Source: CAVSIP01 sp963728075 (GTDB lineage Bacteria; Actinomycetota; Actinomycetes; JAFAQI01; DASSKL01). From it: a DNA stretch of 64,000 nucleotides. A program made the translations under genes and the position numbers. The DNA lies in contig CAVSIP010000001.1 of assembly GCA_963728075.1 (NCBI GenBank), positions 186,001 to 250,000 on the forward strand, in the 5' to 3' direction. Under the pieces are notes generated by a model that searched no databases, was not told the DNA's origin, and saw only the letters and a program-made list of their open reading frames with translations. Shown piece by piece: positions 8,266-16,127 of the stretch. How positions within the stretch are numbered: the stretch's first letter is position 1; each line of letters starts with the position of its first letter.

Positions 8266-8783
8266 TCACCGGCCACACCCCGTTCCACCTCGCGCAGGCC
8301 GAACCAGTCTGCGATGGCGTCCGCGGTGTCCTCGAGCTCGGCGCCCTGGACGACGGCCTCGGCGAACAGCGCGTCGCGCTCGAGCAGGTGCTCCAGCCCC
8401 GCAGCCGGATCCGACGTACGCCGCCAGAACTGCTGCTGCGACGCCCGCTCGGCGAACACTGCCCGGCGCATCGTCGGCGTCCCGACCAGCCACACCGCCC
8501 GTCGCGGGTCGTCGATGAGCGGGGCGACAAGACGGGGGAGCAGCCGGAAGCCCTCGCGGTCGGTTCCGCGGTCACCCAGCGGCTCGTCCATGCTCAGTGC
8601 TGCGAACCGGGCAAGCAGCGGAGCATCGGCACCGGGGTCCGCCCCGTGGGTGCGGATGGCCACGTCGGTGCTGTACGTACGCAGGTCGAAGCGCCGGGCG
8701 AGCGTGGCGGTCACGGCGGTCTTCCCGCTGCCGCTGGCACCACCGATCCAGCGCACGTGCCGCAGCTGCGCCGCCTCAGGCAC
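8247..8783 (-). CDS. P-loop NTPase / kinase-like protein of unknown substrate
   Basis: 178 residues from the GTG at 8783, which lies 2 nt after the lipB stop, so translation is probably coupled to lipB. The N-terminus has a Walker A motif (GGASGSGKTAV) followed by LARRFDLRTYSTDVAIRTHG, where the TD could be a nucleoside-kinase-type Asp. The rest (LVAPLIDDPRRAVWLVGTPTMRRAVF and a C-terminal helical part) resembles small uncharacterised adenylate/uridine-kinase-fold proteins. A longer start up to 8921 would overlap lipB by over 100 nt and has no recognisable content. Substrate and role are not evident. Confidence 0.7.
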   Translation of the reverse strand: MPEAAQLRHVRWIGGASGSGKTAVTATLARRFDLRTYSTDVAIRTHGADPGADAPLLARFAALSMDEPLGDRGTDREGFRLLPRLVAPLIDDPRRAVWLVGTPTMRRAVFAERASQQQFWRRTSDPAAGLEHLLERDALFAEAVVQGAELEDTADAIADWFGLREVERGVAGDYGPRR

Positions 8784-8785
8784 GG

Positions 8786-9439
8786 CTAGCGGGATGCGGC
8801 AGGCTCCGCCGCCAGCACCGCTTGCACCTGGCGCTGCACCATCGGCAGCACCTCGGTCACGGTCACCGGCCGACCCGTCTCCTTCGACAGCGAGGTCACG
8901 CCGGCGTCGCTGATGCCGCAAGGCACGATGCGGTCGAACCAGGACAGGTCGCAGTCACAGTTGAGTGCGAAGCCGTGCATGGCCACGCCGCGAGCGACGC
9001 GTACGCCGATCGCCGCGACCTTGCGCTCCGGTCCGCGGTCGTCGGCCGGCACCCACACCCCGCTGCGCCCGGAGACCCGCACGGTCGGCACCCCCACCTC
9101 GGCGCAGACGTCGATGAGCGCCTGCTCGAGCCGCAGAACGTAGCCCACGACGTCCATCGGCTCCGGCAGCCGCACGATCGGGTAGCCGGTGAGCTGTCCG
9201 GGGCCGTGCCAGGTGATCTTGCCGCCGCGGTCGACGTCCACGATCGGCGCGCCCGGGTCGCTGACCGGACGCTCCCACGCCTCGGTGCGCTTGCCGGCCG
9301 TGTACACCGGGTCGTGCTCCAGCAGCACCACGGTGTCGCCGATCTCGCCGGCGACCCGCTGCTCGTGCAGCCGCCGCTGGTTCGCCCAGGCCTCGTCGTA
9401 CGCCACCCGCCCCGGCGTGACGAACGTGATCTCGGCCAT
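8786..9439 (-). CDS. lipB: Octanoyl-[ACP]:protein N-octanoyltransferase
   Basis: 217 residues. It transfers octanoate from acyl carrier protein to lipoyl domains, the step before LipA. The RGGKITWHGPGQLTGYPIV motif, the AAIGVR Lys/Ile region and the nucleophile motif PCGISDAGVTSL (catalytic Cys) are all intact. The ATG at 9439 follows a TACCCT box (9446-9451, complement) by 6 nt, so the transcript is probably leaderless. It forms a likely two-gene operon with the downstream P-loop gene. Confidence 0.96.
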   Translation of the reverse strand: MAEITFVTPGRVAYDEAWANQRRLHEQRVAGEIGDTVVLLEHDPVYTAGKRTEAWERPVSDPGAPIVDVDRGGKITWHGPGQLTGYPIVRLPEPMDVVGYVLRLEQALIDVCAEVGVPTVRVSGRSGVWVPADDRGPERKVAAIGVRVARGVAMHGFALNCDCDLSWFDRIVPCGISDAGVTSLSKETGRPVTVTEVLPMVQRQVQAVLAAEPAASR

Positions 9440-9462
9440 GGGCCGAGGGTACGCCCGCAGGC

Positions 9463-10617
9463 TCAGCGCCGCCGGTTGCGCTGGATGAGCTGGCGGACGA
9501 TCACGTTGCGCTGGATCTCGTTCGTGCCCTCGCCGACGATCATCAGCGGTGCGTCCCGGAAGTAGCGCTCGACGTCGACCTCTGTCGAGTATCCCTGGGC
9601 GCCGTGCACTCGCATCGCCGACAGCGTCACCTCCATGCACGCCTCGGAGGCGAACAGCTTGGCCATCCCCGCCTCCAGGTCGGCGCGGGCGCCGCTGTCG
9701 TAGACGTCCGCGGCGTGCAGGACCAGCCGCCGAGCCGCCTCGACCTTCGTGGCCATGTCGGCCAGCTGATGGCCCACGGCCTGGTGCTGCCAGATCGGGA
9801 CGCCGAAGCTCTCCCGTTCCTGCGCGTACGCGATCGAGTCGTCCAGTGCCGCCTGGGCGACTCCGACGCCGCGCGCGGCCACCTGGATACGCCCGAGCTC
9901 GAGTCCCGACATGAACTGCGCGAACCCCTGGCCCTCCTCGCCACCCAGCAGCTGCTCCGCCGGGACGTGCACGTCCGTGAAGGACATCTCGCAGGTCTCG
10001 ACACCCTTGTAGCCGAGCTTCGGCAGGTCCCGGGAGACCTCGTAGCCGTACGCCGGCTCCAGCAGCAGGATGCTGATCCCGCGGTGGGAGGGGTCGGCGT
10101 CCGGGTTGGTCTTGCACAGCAGGGCGATCACCCCGGCGCGCCGGGCGTTGGTGATCCACATCTTCGCGCCGTTGACCACGTACTCGTCGCCGGAGCGGAT
10201 CGCGCGCGTCCGCATCGCCTGCAGGTCCGAGCCGCCGCCGGGCTCGGTGAGCGCCATCGCGCCGCGGATCTCACCGGCGGCCATTCTCGGCAGGTAGCGC
10301 TGCTTCTGCTCCTCGGTGCCGAACCGGCGCAGCATCGTCGCCACCACCGAGTGCCCGCCCATCGCGCCCGCCAGGGTCATCCAGCCGCGGGAGAGCTGCT
10401 CGGTGACCGTGGCGAAGCACCGGGTGGACACGCCGATGCCACCGTACTCGGGCGGGATCACCAGCGCGAAGACGCCGACGTCCTTCATCGTCTCGACGAG
10501 GTCCTCGGGGAACGTGTCGCTGTGCTCGAGGTCGCGGGCGACGGGACGCACCCGGCGGTCCACGAACTCGGTGACGACGTCGACGATGTCCTGTTCCTGC
10601 TCCGTCAGCTGGCTCAC
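9463..10617 (-). CDS. Acyl-CoA dehydrogenase
   Basis: 384 residues with the standard three-domain fold: an N-terminal helical domain, a beta-domain (GAMALTEPGGGSDLQAMRT, the FAD/substrate motif) and a C-terminal helical domain (YAQERESFGVPIWQHQAVGH, then DAPLMIVGEGTNEIQRNVI). The Glu in IVGEGTNEIQ is at the usual catalytic-base position. It oxidises an acyl-CoA to its trans-2-enoyl form and passes electrons to ETF; chain-length preference cannot be read here. The GTG start is separated by only 17 bp from the divergent gene at 10635. Confidence 0.92.
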   Translation of the reverse strand: MSQLTEQEQDIVDVVTEFVDRRVRPVARDLEHSDTFPEDLVETMKDVGVFALVIPPEYGGIGVSTRCFATVTEQLSRGWMTLAGAMGGHSVVATMLRRFGTEEQKQRYLPRMAAGEIRGAMALTEPGGGSDLQAMRTRAIRSGDEYVVNGAKMWITNARRAGVIALLCKTNPDADPSHRGISILLLEPAYGYEVSRDLPKLGYKGVETCEMSFTDVHVPAEQLLGGEEGQGFAQFMSGLELGRIQVAARGVGVAQAALDDSIAYAQERESFGVPIWQHQAVGHQLADMATKVEAARRLVLHAADVYDSGARADLEAGMAKLFASEACMEVTLSAMRVHGAQGYSTEVDVERYFRDAPLMIVGEGTNEIQRNVIVRQLIQRNRRR

Positions 10618-10634
10618 CGTCCCATCATGGCGGT

Positions 10635-11000
10635 ATGCGCATCCCCATCCACTTCAGTCGCTGGTTCGTGCCGCTCGCGGTCCTCACCGGCATGCCGCCC
10701 GCGCGATGCCACCTCGACGTGGGCGCGGACGAGGTGCACGTCGTCATGGGGTGGGCGTTCCAGGGCAGGCTGCCCCGCTCGGTGATCGCCTCCGCCACCG
10801 CGACGCACGTCGGCCTCTGGGCGGGGATCGGCGTGCACGGCTGGCGGGGCACCTGGGTGGTCAACGGCTCGCTGCGCCGGATGGTCGAGCTGCGTCTCGC
10901 GGCGCCCGTACGGGCCCGCGTGCTCGGGTTCCCCGTCAGGCTGCGGCGGCTCTTCGTGAGCGTCGAGGATCCGGCCGGTCTCCTCGCCGCGCTGGCCTGA
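10635..11000 (+). CDS. Conserved hypothetical protein
   Basis: 121 residues. The N-terminus MRIPIHFSRWFVPLAVLTG is followed by alternating hydrophobic and charged beta-like segments (HLDVGADEVHVVMGWAF, GWRGTWVVNGSLRRMVELRL), loosely recalling a PH-like beta-barrel. No catalytic motif is visible. It is adjacent to and divergent from the acyl-CoA dehydrogenase and upstream of the pseudokinase-like gene. Function unknown. Confidence 0.7.
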   Translation: MRIPIHFSRWFVPLAVLTGMPPARCHLDVGADEVHVVMGWAFQGRLPRSVIASATATHVGLWAGIGVHGWRGTWVVNGSLRRMVELRLAAPVRARVLGFPVRLRRLFVSVEDPAGLLAALA

Positions 11001-11039
11001 CCCTGTGGACAGCGGCAGCGGGCACGCCGTCGCTGCTGC

Positions 11040-12206
11040 TTGCATCGCCCCGTGCGATGGGAGCTGCCGGGCTGTGATGCGCTGCGGCTGACCGGCGTCA
11101 GCGGAGACCTGCAGACCTGGACGGGACGTGACGCCGCAACCGGTCGACGGGTCGTGGTGACCCGCTGGTGCGGTGGTGAGGGCGCTGACCTGCCCCGGTA
11201 CGACGAGGCGCACCTCGCGCGCCGGATCGCGGTGCTGAGCATCGACGGCGACGCGGTGCTCGTGGAGGAGGCGCCCGCCGCAGGGACGCTGGCGGAGCTG
11301 CTGGCACGGCGCGGCCCGCTGTCCACGGGGGAGACCGTCACCGCGCTGCTGCCGCTGGCCGAGACCCTCGAGCGGCTGCACGCCGGTGGTACGGCGCACG
11401 GCCGCGTCGGCCCCGACACCGTCGGGTTCGGCGCGGACGGCCGCCCGGTGCTCCTGGGCGCGGGCCTCGGTGGGCGCGTTGCAGCCGCACAGGACGACGT
11501 GCGCGCCCTCGCGGCACTGGCCGGGCTGCCCCCGGCGGCCGACGCCGGCGAGCTCGCCGACCGGCTGCGTGGGCTGGCCACGCCGGTGCCGGTGTCCTTG
11601 GCCGCGGCGCCGGCCGCGCCGGTTCGCCGGGGGAGCTCCCGCCGGCCGCTGGCCGTCGGCGCGGCCGGCGCCGTACTGGTCGGCTGTGTGCTGGTCGTGG
11701 CCGGGCGCGCGGGCGGGCAGAGCGCACCCGCTGCGGCTCCGGCGTCGGATGCGCCGTCCGTTGCGGCGATGTCCGCGACCGCCCCGGCCGCCGACTGGCA
11801 GGCGGTGGTCACCGACCTCGAGCGCCGCCGGGGGGCGGCCCTGCGTGCGCTCGACGTCACTGCCCTGCGTGGCCTGTTCGCTCCCGGCTCGTCGCAGCTG
11901 GCCGCCGACCTCGACGCGGTGCAGCGGCTGACCCGCGGTGGGCTGCGCCCCACGGGACCGCAGATGCACGTCCGCAAGGTCACCCTGCTCCAGCGCGACG
12001 CGACGCGCGCGCAGCTCCGCGTGGTGGACGACCGTGCGGCGTACGACCTGCTGGACGCAGCGGGCAGGATCGCCCAGCACGTCGCGGGCCGCCCGGCGAC
12101 CGCCTTCCGTCTGACGCTCGCCTGGACCGGCGGGCACTGGCTGCTCGCCGACGTCGTCAGAGCAGGGCGCCCAGCGTCTCCTCCACCCGCGGGTAACGGA
12201 AGCTGA
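11040..12206 (+). CDS. Kinase-fold (pseudokinase-like) single-pass membrane protein
   Basis: 388 residues. The first 190 follow a protein-kinase plan: a strand-rich N-lobe, a helix (ALLPLAETLERLHAGG) and HGRVGPDTVGFGADGRPVLLG where kinases have HRDLKPxN...DFG. The catalytic Asp and the DFG Asp are absent, so it is probably a pseudokinase. A transmembrane helix (about 202-222, LAVGAAGAVLVGCVLVVAG) follows a basic RRGSSRR stretch. The outside part is Ala/Pro-rich, then a compact domain of about 135 residues (DWQAVVTDLERRRGAALRAL... LTLAWTGGHWLLADVV). The layout resembles membrane Ser/Thr kinases but is inactive. Its 3' end overlaps the convergent epimerase gene by 50 bp. The start could also be a later GTG. 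Confidence 0.75.
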   Translation: MHRPVRWELPGCDALRLTGVSGDLQTWTGRDAATGRRVVVTRWCGGEGADLPRYDEAHLARRIAVLSIDGDAVLVEEAPAAGTLAELLARRGPLSTGETVTALLPLAETLERLHAGGTAHGRVGPDTVGFGADGRPVLLGAGLGGRVAAAQDDVRALAALAGLPPAADAGELADRLRGLATPVPVSLAAAPAAPVRRGSSRRPLAVGAAGAVLVGCVLVVAGRAGGQSAPAAAPASDAPSVAAMSATAPAADWQAVVTDLERRRGAALRALDVTALRGLFAPGSSQLAADLDAVQRLTRGGLRPTGPQMHVRKVTLLQRDATRAQLRVVDDRAAYDLLDAAGRIAQHVAGRPATAFRLTLAWTGGHWLLADVVRAGRPASPPPAGNGS

Positions 12207-13044
12207 AGCCCGACTCCGCCAAGCGTCCAGGCACCCCGCGGACGCTGGCGAGCAGTCCCTCGTCGGCGAACTCCCCGAGTGCGATCCGCAGGGCGAACGC
12301 CGGTACGGGCAGCACGGCGGGGCGGTGCAGCGCCCGGCCGAGGGCGCGGGTCAGCTCGGCGTTGCGGACCGGCTCCGGCGAGGTGAGGTTGGCACCGCCG
12401 CTGATGCTGTCGTCGTCGATCAGCCGCCGTACGGCCGCGATGTGGTCGGGCAGGGCGATCCAGCTCCACCACTGCCGGCCCGTGCCGAGCGGGCCGCCGA
12501 GACCCAGACGGAAGATCGAGAGCATGCGCCCGAGCGCCCCGCCCTGGGCCAGGACGATGCCGCTGCGCATGCACGCGACGCGGATGCCGGCCTGGGCCGC
12601 TGCGGCGGTGGCGGCCTCCCACTGTCCGCAGACGTCGGCGAGGAACCCCTCGCCACGAGGTATGGACTCGTCGACGACGGTGTCCCCGCGGTCGCCGTAG
12701 TAGTTGATGCCCGAGGCCGACACGAGCACGCGCGGTGGCTGGTCGAGGTCCGCGAGGGCCTCGCTCAGCAGCGTCGTGCCCTCGACCCGACTGCTCCGGA
12801 TCACCTGCTTGTACTCGCCGCTCCAACGGTGGTCGCCCAGCCCGGCCCCGGCCAGATGCACGACGGCGTCGGTGCCCTCGAGTGCGGCCCGGTCGACGTT
12901 GCCCGCGCCGGGGTCCCAGGACGCCTCGTCCGCCGTGCGAGCGGTCCGGCGCACGAGCCGTACGACGTCGTGGCCGTCGGAGCGGAGGCTCTCGACCAGC
13001 GCCGAGCCGATGAGGCCGGACGCGCCCGTGACCGCGACACGCAT
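12157..13044 (-). CDS. TIGR01777 family NAD(P)-binding epimerase/oxidoreductase
   Basis: 295 residues. The N-terminal Rossmann motif VTGASGLIGSALVESL binds NAD(P). It then shows VVHLAGAGL, SASGINYYG and the TIGR01777-specific C-terminal DUF1731-like segment (PVPAFALRIALGEFADEGLLAS, SGFSFRYP). These are YfcH-like atypical SDR proteins related to sugar-nucleotide epimerases; substrates are unknown. The ATG lies 5 nt after the sucB stop, so it is probably the last gene of an lpdA-sucB unit, as in other actinobacteria. Confidence 0.9.
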   Translation of the reverse strand: MRVAVTGASGLIGSALVESLRSDGHDVVRLVRRTARTADEASWDPGAGNVDRAALEGTDAVVHLAGAGLGDHRWSGEYKQVIRSSRVEGTTLLSEALADLDQPPRVLVSASGINYYGDRGDTVVDESIPRGEGFLADVCGQWEAATAAAAQAGIRVACMRSGIVLAQGGALGRMLSIFRLGLGGPLGTGRQWWSWIALPDHIAAVRRLIDDDSISGGANLTSPEPVRNAELTRALGRALHRPAVLPVPAFALRIALGEFADEGLLASVRGVPGRLAESGFSFRYPRVEETLGALL

Positions 13045-13049
13045 GGCCG

Positions 13050-14537
13050 TTAGAGGCCCAGGTCCGAGGCGAAGTCGCCCTCCTCGAGGCGTTCCTTCAC
13101 CGTCGCGAGGAAGCGGGCGGCGTCCGCGCCGTCCACGAGCCGGTGGTCGTAGGTGAGCGCGAGGTACATCATCCGCCGCACCGCGATCACCTCGCCGAGG
13201 TCGGGGTCGTCGACGACGACGGCCCGCTTGACCACCGCACCGGTACCGAGGATGCCGACCTGGGGCTGGTTGATGATCGGCGTGTCGAAGACTGCCCCGC
13301 GCGACCCGGTGTTGGTCAACGTGAAGGTGCCGCCGCCGAGCTCGTCCGGGCTCACCTGGTTGTGGCGCGTGCGCTCCGCGAGGTCGGCGATCTTGCGCGC
13401 CAGTCCGGCGATGTTGAGGTCGCCGGCGTCGTGGATCACCGGGACGAGCAGGCCGCGTTCGGTGTCGACCGCGACGCCGAGGTGCACGCCCTCGTGATAG
13501 GTCACCGTGCCCTCGTCCAGGTCGATCGACGCGTTGACGTTCGGGTGCGCCTTGAGGGCCTCGCAGGTGGCGAGCGCGAAGAACGGCAGGTAGCGCAGGC
13601 GGACGCCCTCGCGGGCCTCGAAGTCCGCACCTGCCTGCTCGATCAGCCGGGCGATGCCGGTGACGTCCGCCTCCACCACCGTGGTCAGCTGGGCGCTGGT
13701 CTGCAGCGACTCGGTCATGCGCTCGGCGATGACCTGCCGCAGGCGCGAGAGGCGCTCCGTGCGCCCACGCGCCGGCGCCGCGGCCGCCGGTCGCGCGGCC
13801 GGCGGCCGCTGACCCTGCGGTGCCGGCCGCGGCGGCTGCTGCGCCGTCGGCGCAGCAGCGGGGGTGGGTTGCGGCGGTGCCGCAGGCCGCTCCCCGGCCG
13901 GCTGGGCGGCGCCTCCGGCCCGGGCGGCGTCGAGCACGTCCTGCTTGCGGATCCGGCCACCGACACCGGTGCCGCGGACGTTCGCCAGGTCGACGCCGTG
14001 CTCGGCCGCGAGCTTGCGGACCAGCGGGGTGACGTACGCGTCGCCCTGGTTGTCCTCCGCCCCCGCTGCCGCCGGCTGCGGCGGGGCAGCGGGCTGCTGC
14101 TGCGGGCTCGGCTGCGCCGGGGGTTCCGGGGCCGTCCGCGCCGGAGCCTCCGCGGCCGCCGGCGGCTCGGCGGGGGACGGGACTGCCTGCTGTGCGGCCG
14201 GCACCTCCTGGGCCGGCTCGTCCTGGGCGGGGGCCGGCTGGGCGGGCTCGGGCTGCTCGGGCTGGGCCTGCTCGGCGGCCGGCTGGGCGCCACTGCCCTC
14301 GCCCTCGTCGATGACCGCCAGCTCGGCGCCCACCTCGACCGTCTCGTCCTCCGACACCCGGATGGAGCTCAGGACGCCGGACGCCGGAGCCGGGATCTCC
14401 GTGTCGACCTTGTCGGTGGAGACCTCGAGCAGCGGCTCGTCGGCCTCGACCCGCTCGCCTTCCTTCTTGAGCCAGCGGGTGATCGTGCCCTCGGACACGC
14501 TCTCGCCGAGACGCGGCATGGTGACGGAGACGGCCAT
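13050..14537 (-). CDS. sucB: 2-oxoglutarate/pyruvate dehydrogenase E2, dihydrolipoamide acyltransferase
   Basis: 495 residues. There is one N-terminal lipoyl domain with the lipoylated Lys at residue 43 (VSTDKVDTE), then a long Pro/Ala/Gln/Glu linker, a peripheral subunit-binding domain (VTPLVRKLAAEHGVDLANV), a second Pro-rich linker, and the catalytic domain ending with LTYDHRLVDG (His 465, Asp 469). Many actinobacterial homologues have two lipoyl domains; here only one is visible. The start is supported by the expected MAVSVTMPRLGESV. It lies 48 nt downstream of lpdA and is the likely substrate of LipA and LipB encoded nearby. Confidence 0.94.
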   Translation of the reverse strand: MAVSVTMPRLGESVSEGTITRWLKKEGERVEADEPLLEVSTDKVDTEIPAPASGVLSSIRVSEDETVEVGAELAVIDEGEGSGAQPAAEQAQPEQPEPAQPAPAQDEPAQEVPAAQQAVPSPAEPPAAAEAPARTAPEPPAQPSPQQQPAAPPQPAAAGAEDNQGDAYVTPLVRKLAAEHGVDLANVRGTGVGGRIRKQDVLDAARAGGAAQPAGERPAAPPQPTPAAAPTAQQPPRPAPQGQRPPAARPAAAAPARGRTERLSRLRQVIAERMTESLQTSAQLTTVVEADVTGIARLIEQAGADFEAREGVRLRYLPFFALATCEALKAHPNVNASIDLDEGTVTYHEGVHLGVAVDTERGLLVPVIHDAGDLNIAGLARKIADLAERTRHNQVSPDELGGGTFTLTNTGSRGAVFDTPIINQPQVGILGTGAVVKRAVVVDDPDLGEVIAVRRMMYLALTYDHRLVDGADAARFLATVKERLEEGDFASDLGL

Positions 14538-14585
14538 CGGTTTCCTGGCTCCTTCGACTGGTGCGGGTGGTGGCCTGGAGAGGTC

Positions 14586-15965
14586 CTACCCGTGGGTGTG
14601 CAGCGGCTTGCCGGCGAGTGCGAGGTGCGCTTCGCCGAGGGCCTCGGAGAGGGTCGGGTGCGGGTGGACGAGCTGGGCCACCTCGGTCGGCAGTGCCTCC
14701 CAGTTGGTGATGAGCTGTGCCTCGGCGATGAGGTCGCCGACGCGGGCGCCGACCATGTGGATCCCGAGCACGGGGCCGTCCTTGGCGGCGACCACCTTGA
14801 CCGCGCCACTCGTACGCAGGATCTGCGCCCGGCCGTTGCCCGCGAGGTCGTAGCTGTACTCCACGACCTCGTGACCGAGTTCCCCGGCCTGTGCGGAGGT
14901 GAGCCCCACCGAGGCCACCTCCGGCTCGGAGTAGGTGATCTTCGGGACGTTCACGTAGTCCACCGGCACGGGGCTGAGGCCGGCGATCTGCTCGGCGATG
15001 AGGATGCCCTCGGCGAAGCCGACGTGGGCGAGCTGCAGGCCCGGCCGCAGGTCGCCCAGGGCGTAGACGCCGTCGACGTTGGTCCGGCAGTACTCGTCCA
15101 CGAGGACGAAGCCGCGATCCATGCGGACGCCCACCTCGTCGAAGCCCAGCCCTTCGGACACCGGCCCGCGACCGACAGCCACGAGCAGCAGCTCTGCCGA
15201 GATGGTCTCGCCGTTCTCGAGGCTCACCGTGACGCCGTTGTCGGCGACCTTGGCATCGGAGAACCGCTCGCCGATCTTGAAGGCGATCCCGCGCTTGCGG
15301 AAGGCGCGCTCGAGGAGCTTGGAACTCGACTCGTCCTCGGTCGGCAGCAGGTGGGGGAGCGCCTCCACGATCGTCACCTCGGCGCCGAGTGACCGCCAGA
15401 TGCTCGCGAACTCGACGCCGATCACGCCGCCGCCGAGCACGACGACGGAGCCCGGCACCCGGTCCAGCCGCAGCGCGTGCTCGCTGGTGATGATCCGCTC
15501 GCCGTCGATCTGCAGACCGGGCAGGGAACGCGGCTGCGACCCGGTGGCGAGCACCACCGCCTTGGTCGCCTCGCACCGGGTGTCGCCGGCCTGCACGGCG
15601 TTCGGGGCGACCAGCCGCCCCTCACCCTCGACGACGGTGATGCCGCGGCTGTTCACCAGGCCCTGCAGGCCCTTCCAGAGCCGGTTGACGACGCCGTCCT
15701 TGTACGCGTGCAGCGCCGCCATGTCCACGCCGTCGAAGGTCGCCTTGATGCCGACGGCCTCACTCTCCTTGGCCGCGTCGGCGACCTCCGCGCTGTGCAG
15801 GAGCGCCTTCGTCGGAATACAGCCCCGGTGCAGGCAGGTGCCGCCGACCCGGTCCCGTTCGACCATGATCACCGACAGTCCCAGCTCCGCCGCTCGCAGC
15901 GCGCAGGCGTACCCGCCGGTGCCCGCCCCGAGGATGACGATGTCGGCCGACTGGGTCTCCGCCAC
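14586..15965 (-). CDS. lpdA: Dihydrolipoyl dehydrogenase (E3)
   Basis: 459 residues, a FAD-dependent pyridine nucleotide disulfide oxidoreductase that reoxidises lipoamide in 2-oxoacid dehydrogenase complexes. It has the FAD Rossmann motif ILGAGTGGYACALRAAELG, the redox disulfide GGTCLHRGCIPTKALL, the NAD motif VVLGGGVIGVEFASIW, and the dimer-interface active-site His in HPHPTLSEA. The start is GTG at 15965. It is followed by sucB and the TIGR01777 gene in the same direction. Confidence 0.96.
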   Translation of the reverse strand: MAETQSADIVILGAGTGGYACALRAAELGLSVIMVERDRVGGTCLHRGCIPTKALLHSAEVADAAKESEAVGIKATFDGVDMAALHAYKDGVVNRLWKGLQGLVNSRGITVVEGEGRLVAPNAVQAGDTRCEATKAVVLATGSQPRSLPGLQIDGERIITSEHALRLDRVPGSVVVLGGGVIGVEFASIWRSLGAEVTIVEALPHLLPTEDESSSKLLERAFRKRGIAFKIGERFSDAKVADNGVTVSLENGETISAELLLVAVGRGPVSEGLGFDEVGVRMDRGFVLVDEYCRTNVDGVYALGDLRPGLQLAHVGFAEGILIAEQIAGLSPVPVDYVNVPKITYSEPEVASVGLTSAQAGELGHEVVEYSYDLAGNGRAQILRTSGAVKVVAAKDGPVLGIHMVGARVGDLIAEAQLITNWEALPTEVAQLVHPHPTLSEALGEAHLALAGKPLHTHG

Positions 15966-16077
15966 GTTCTGCTCCCGGTACGACGTTGTCCGTGATCCGT
16001 GCTCGCCTCATCTTTGCACTGCCCACCGGAGCGCCGACGAACGCGTGAAGCGGTCGAGAAGGTTGCCCCTCGCAGAC

Positions 16078-16114
16078 GAGGACCGGGCCCGGCGCGCCGC
16101 CGGACCCGGTCCTC
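16078..16114 (-). terminator. Hairpin terminator after the secreted repeat protein
   Basis: GAGGACCGGG pairs with CCCGGTCCTC, and an inner CCGGC/GCCGG pair extends the stem past one mismatch. It begins 14 nt after the stop at 16128 and separates that gene from lpdA. Confidence 0.65.
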
Positions 16115-16127
16115 GAGGGGCATGCAG

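Noticed and set aside
12157..15576. Continuous frame of over 1100 codons covering the epimerase and parts of sucB and lpdA
   Set aside because: Only the last 295 codons are protein-like. The rest is an off-frame reading of sucB and lpdA, which are intact in their own frames.
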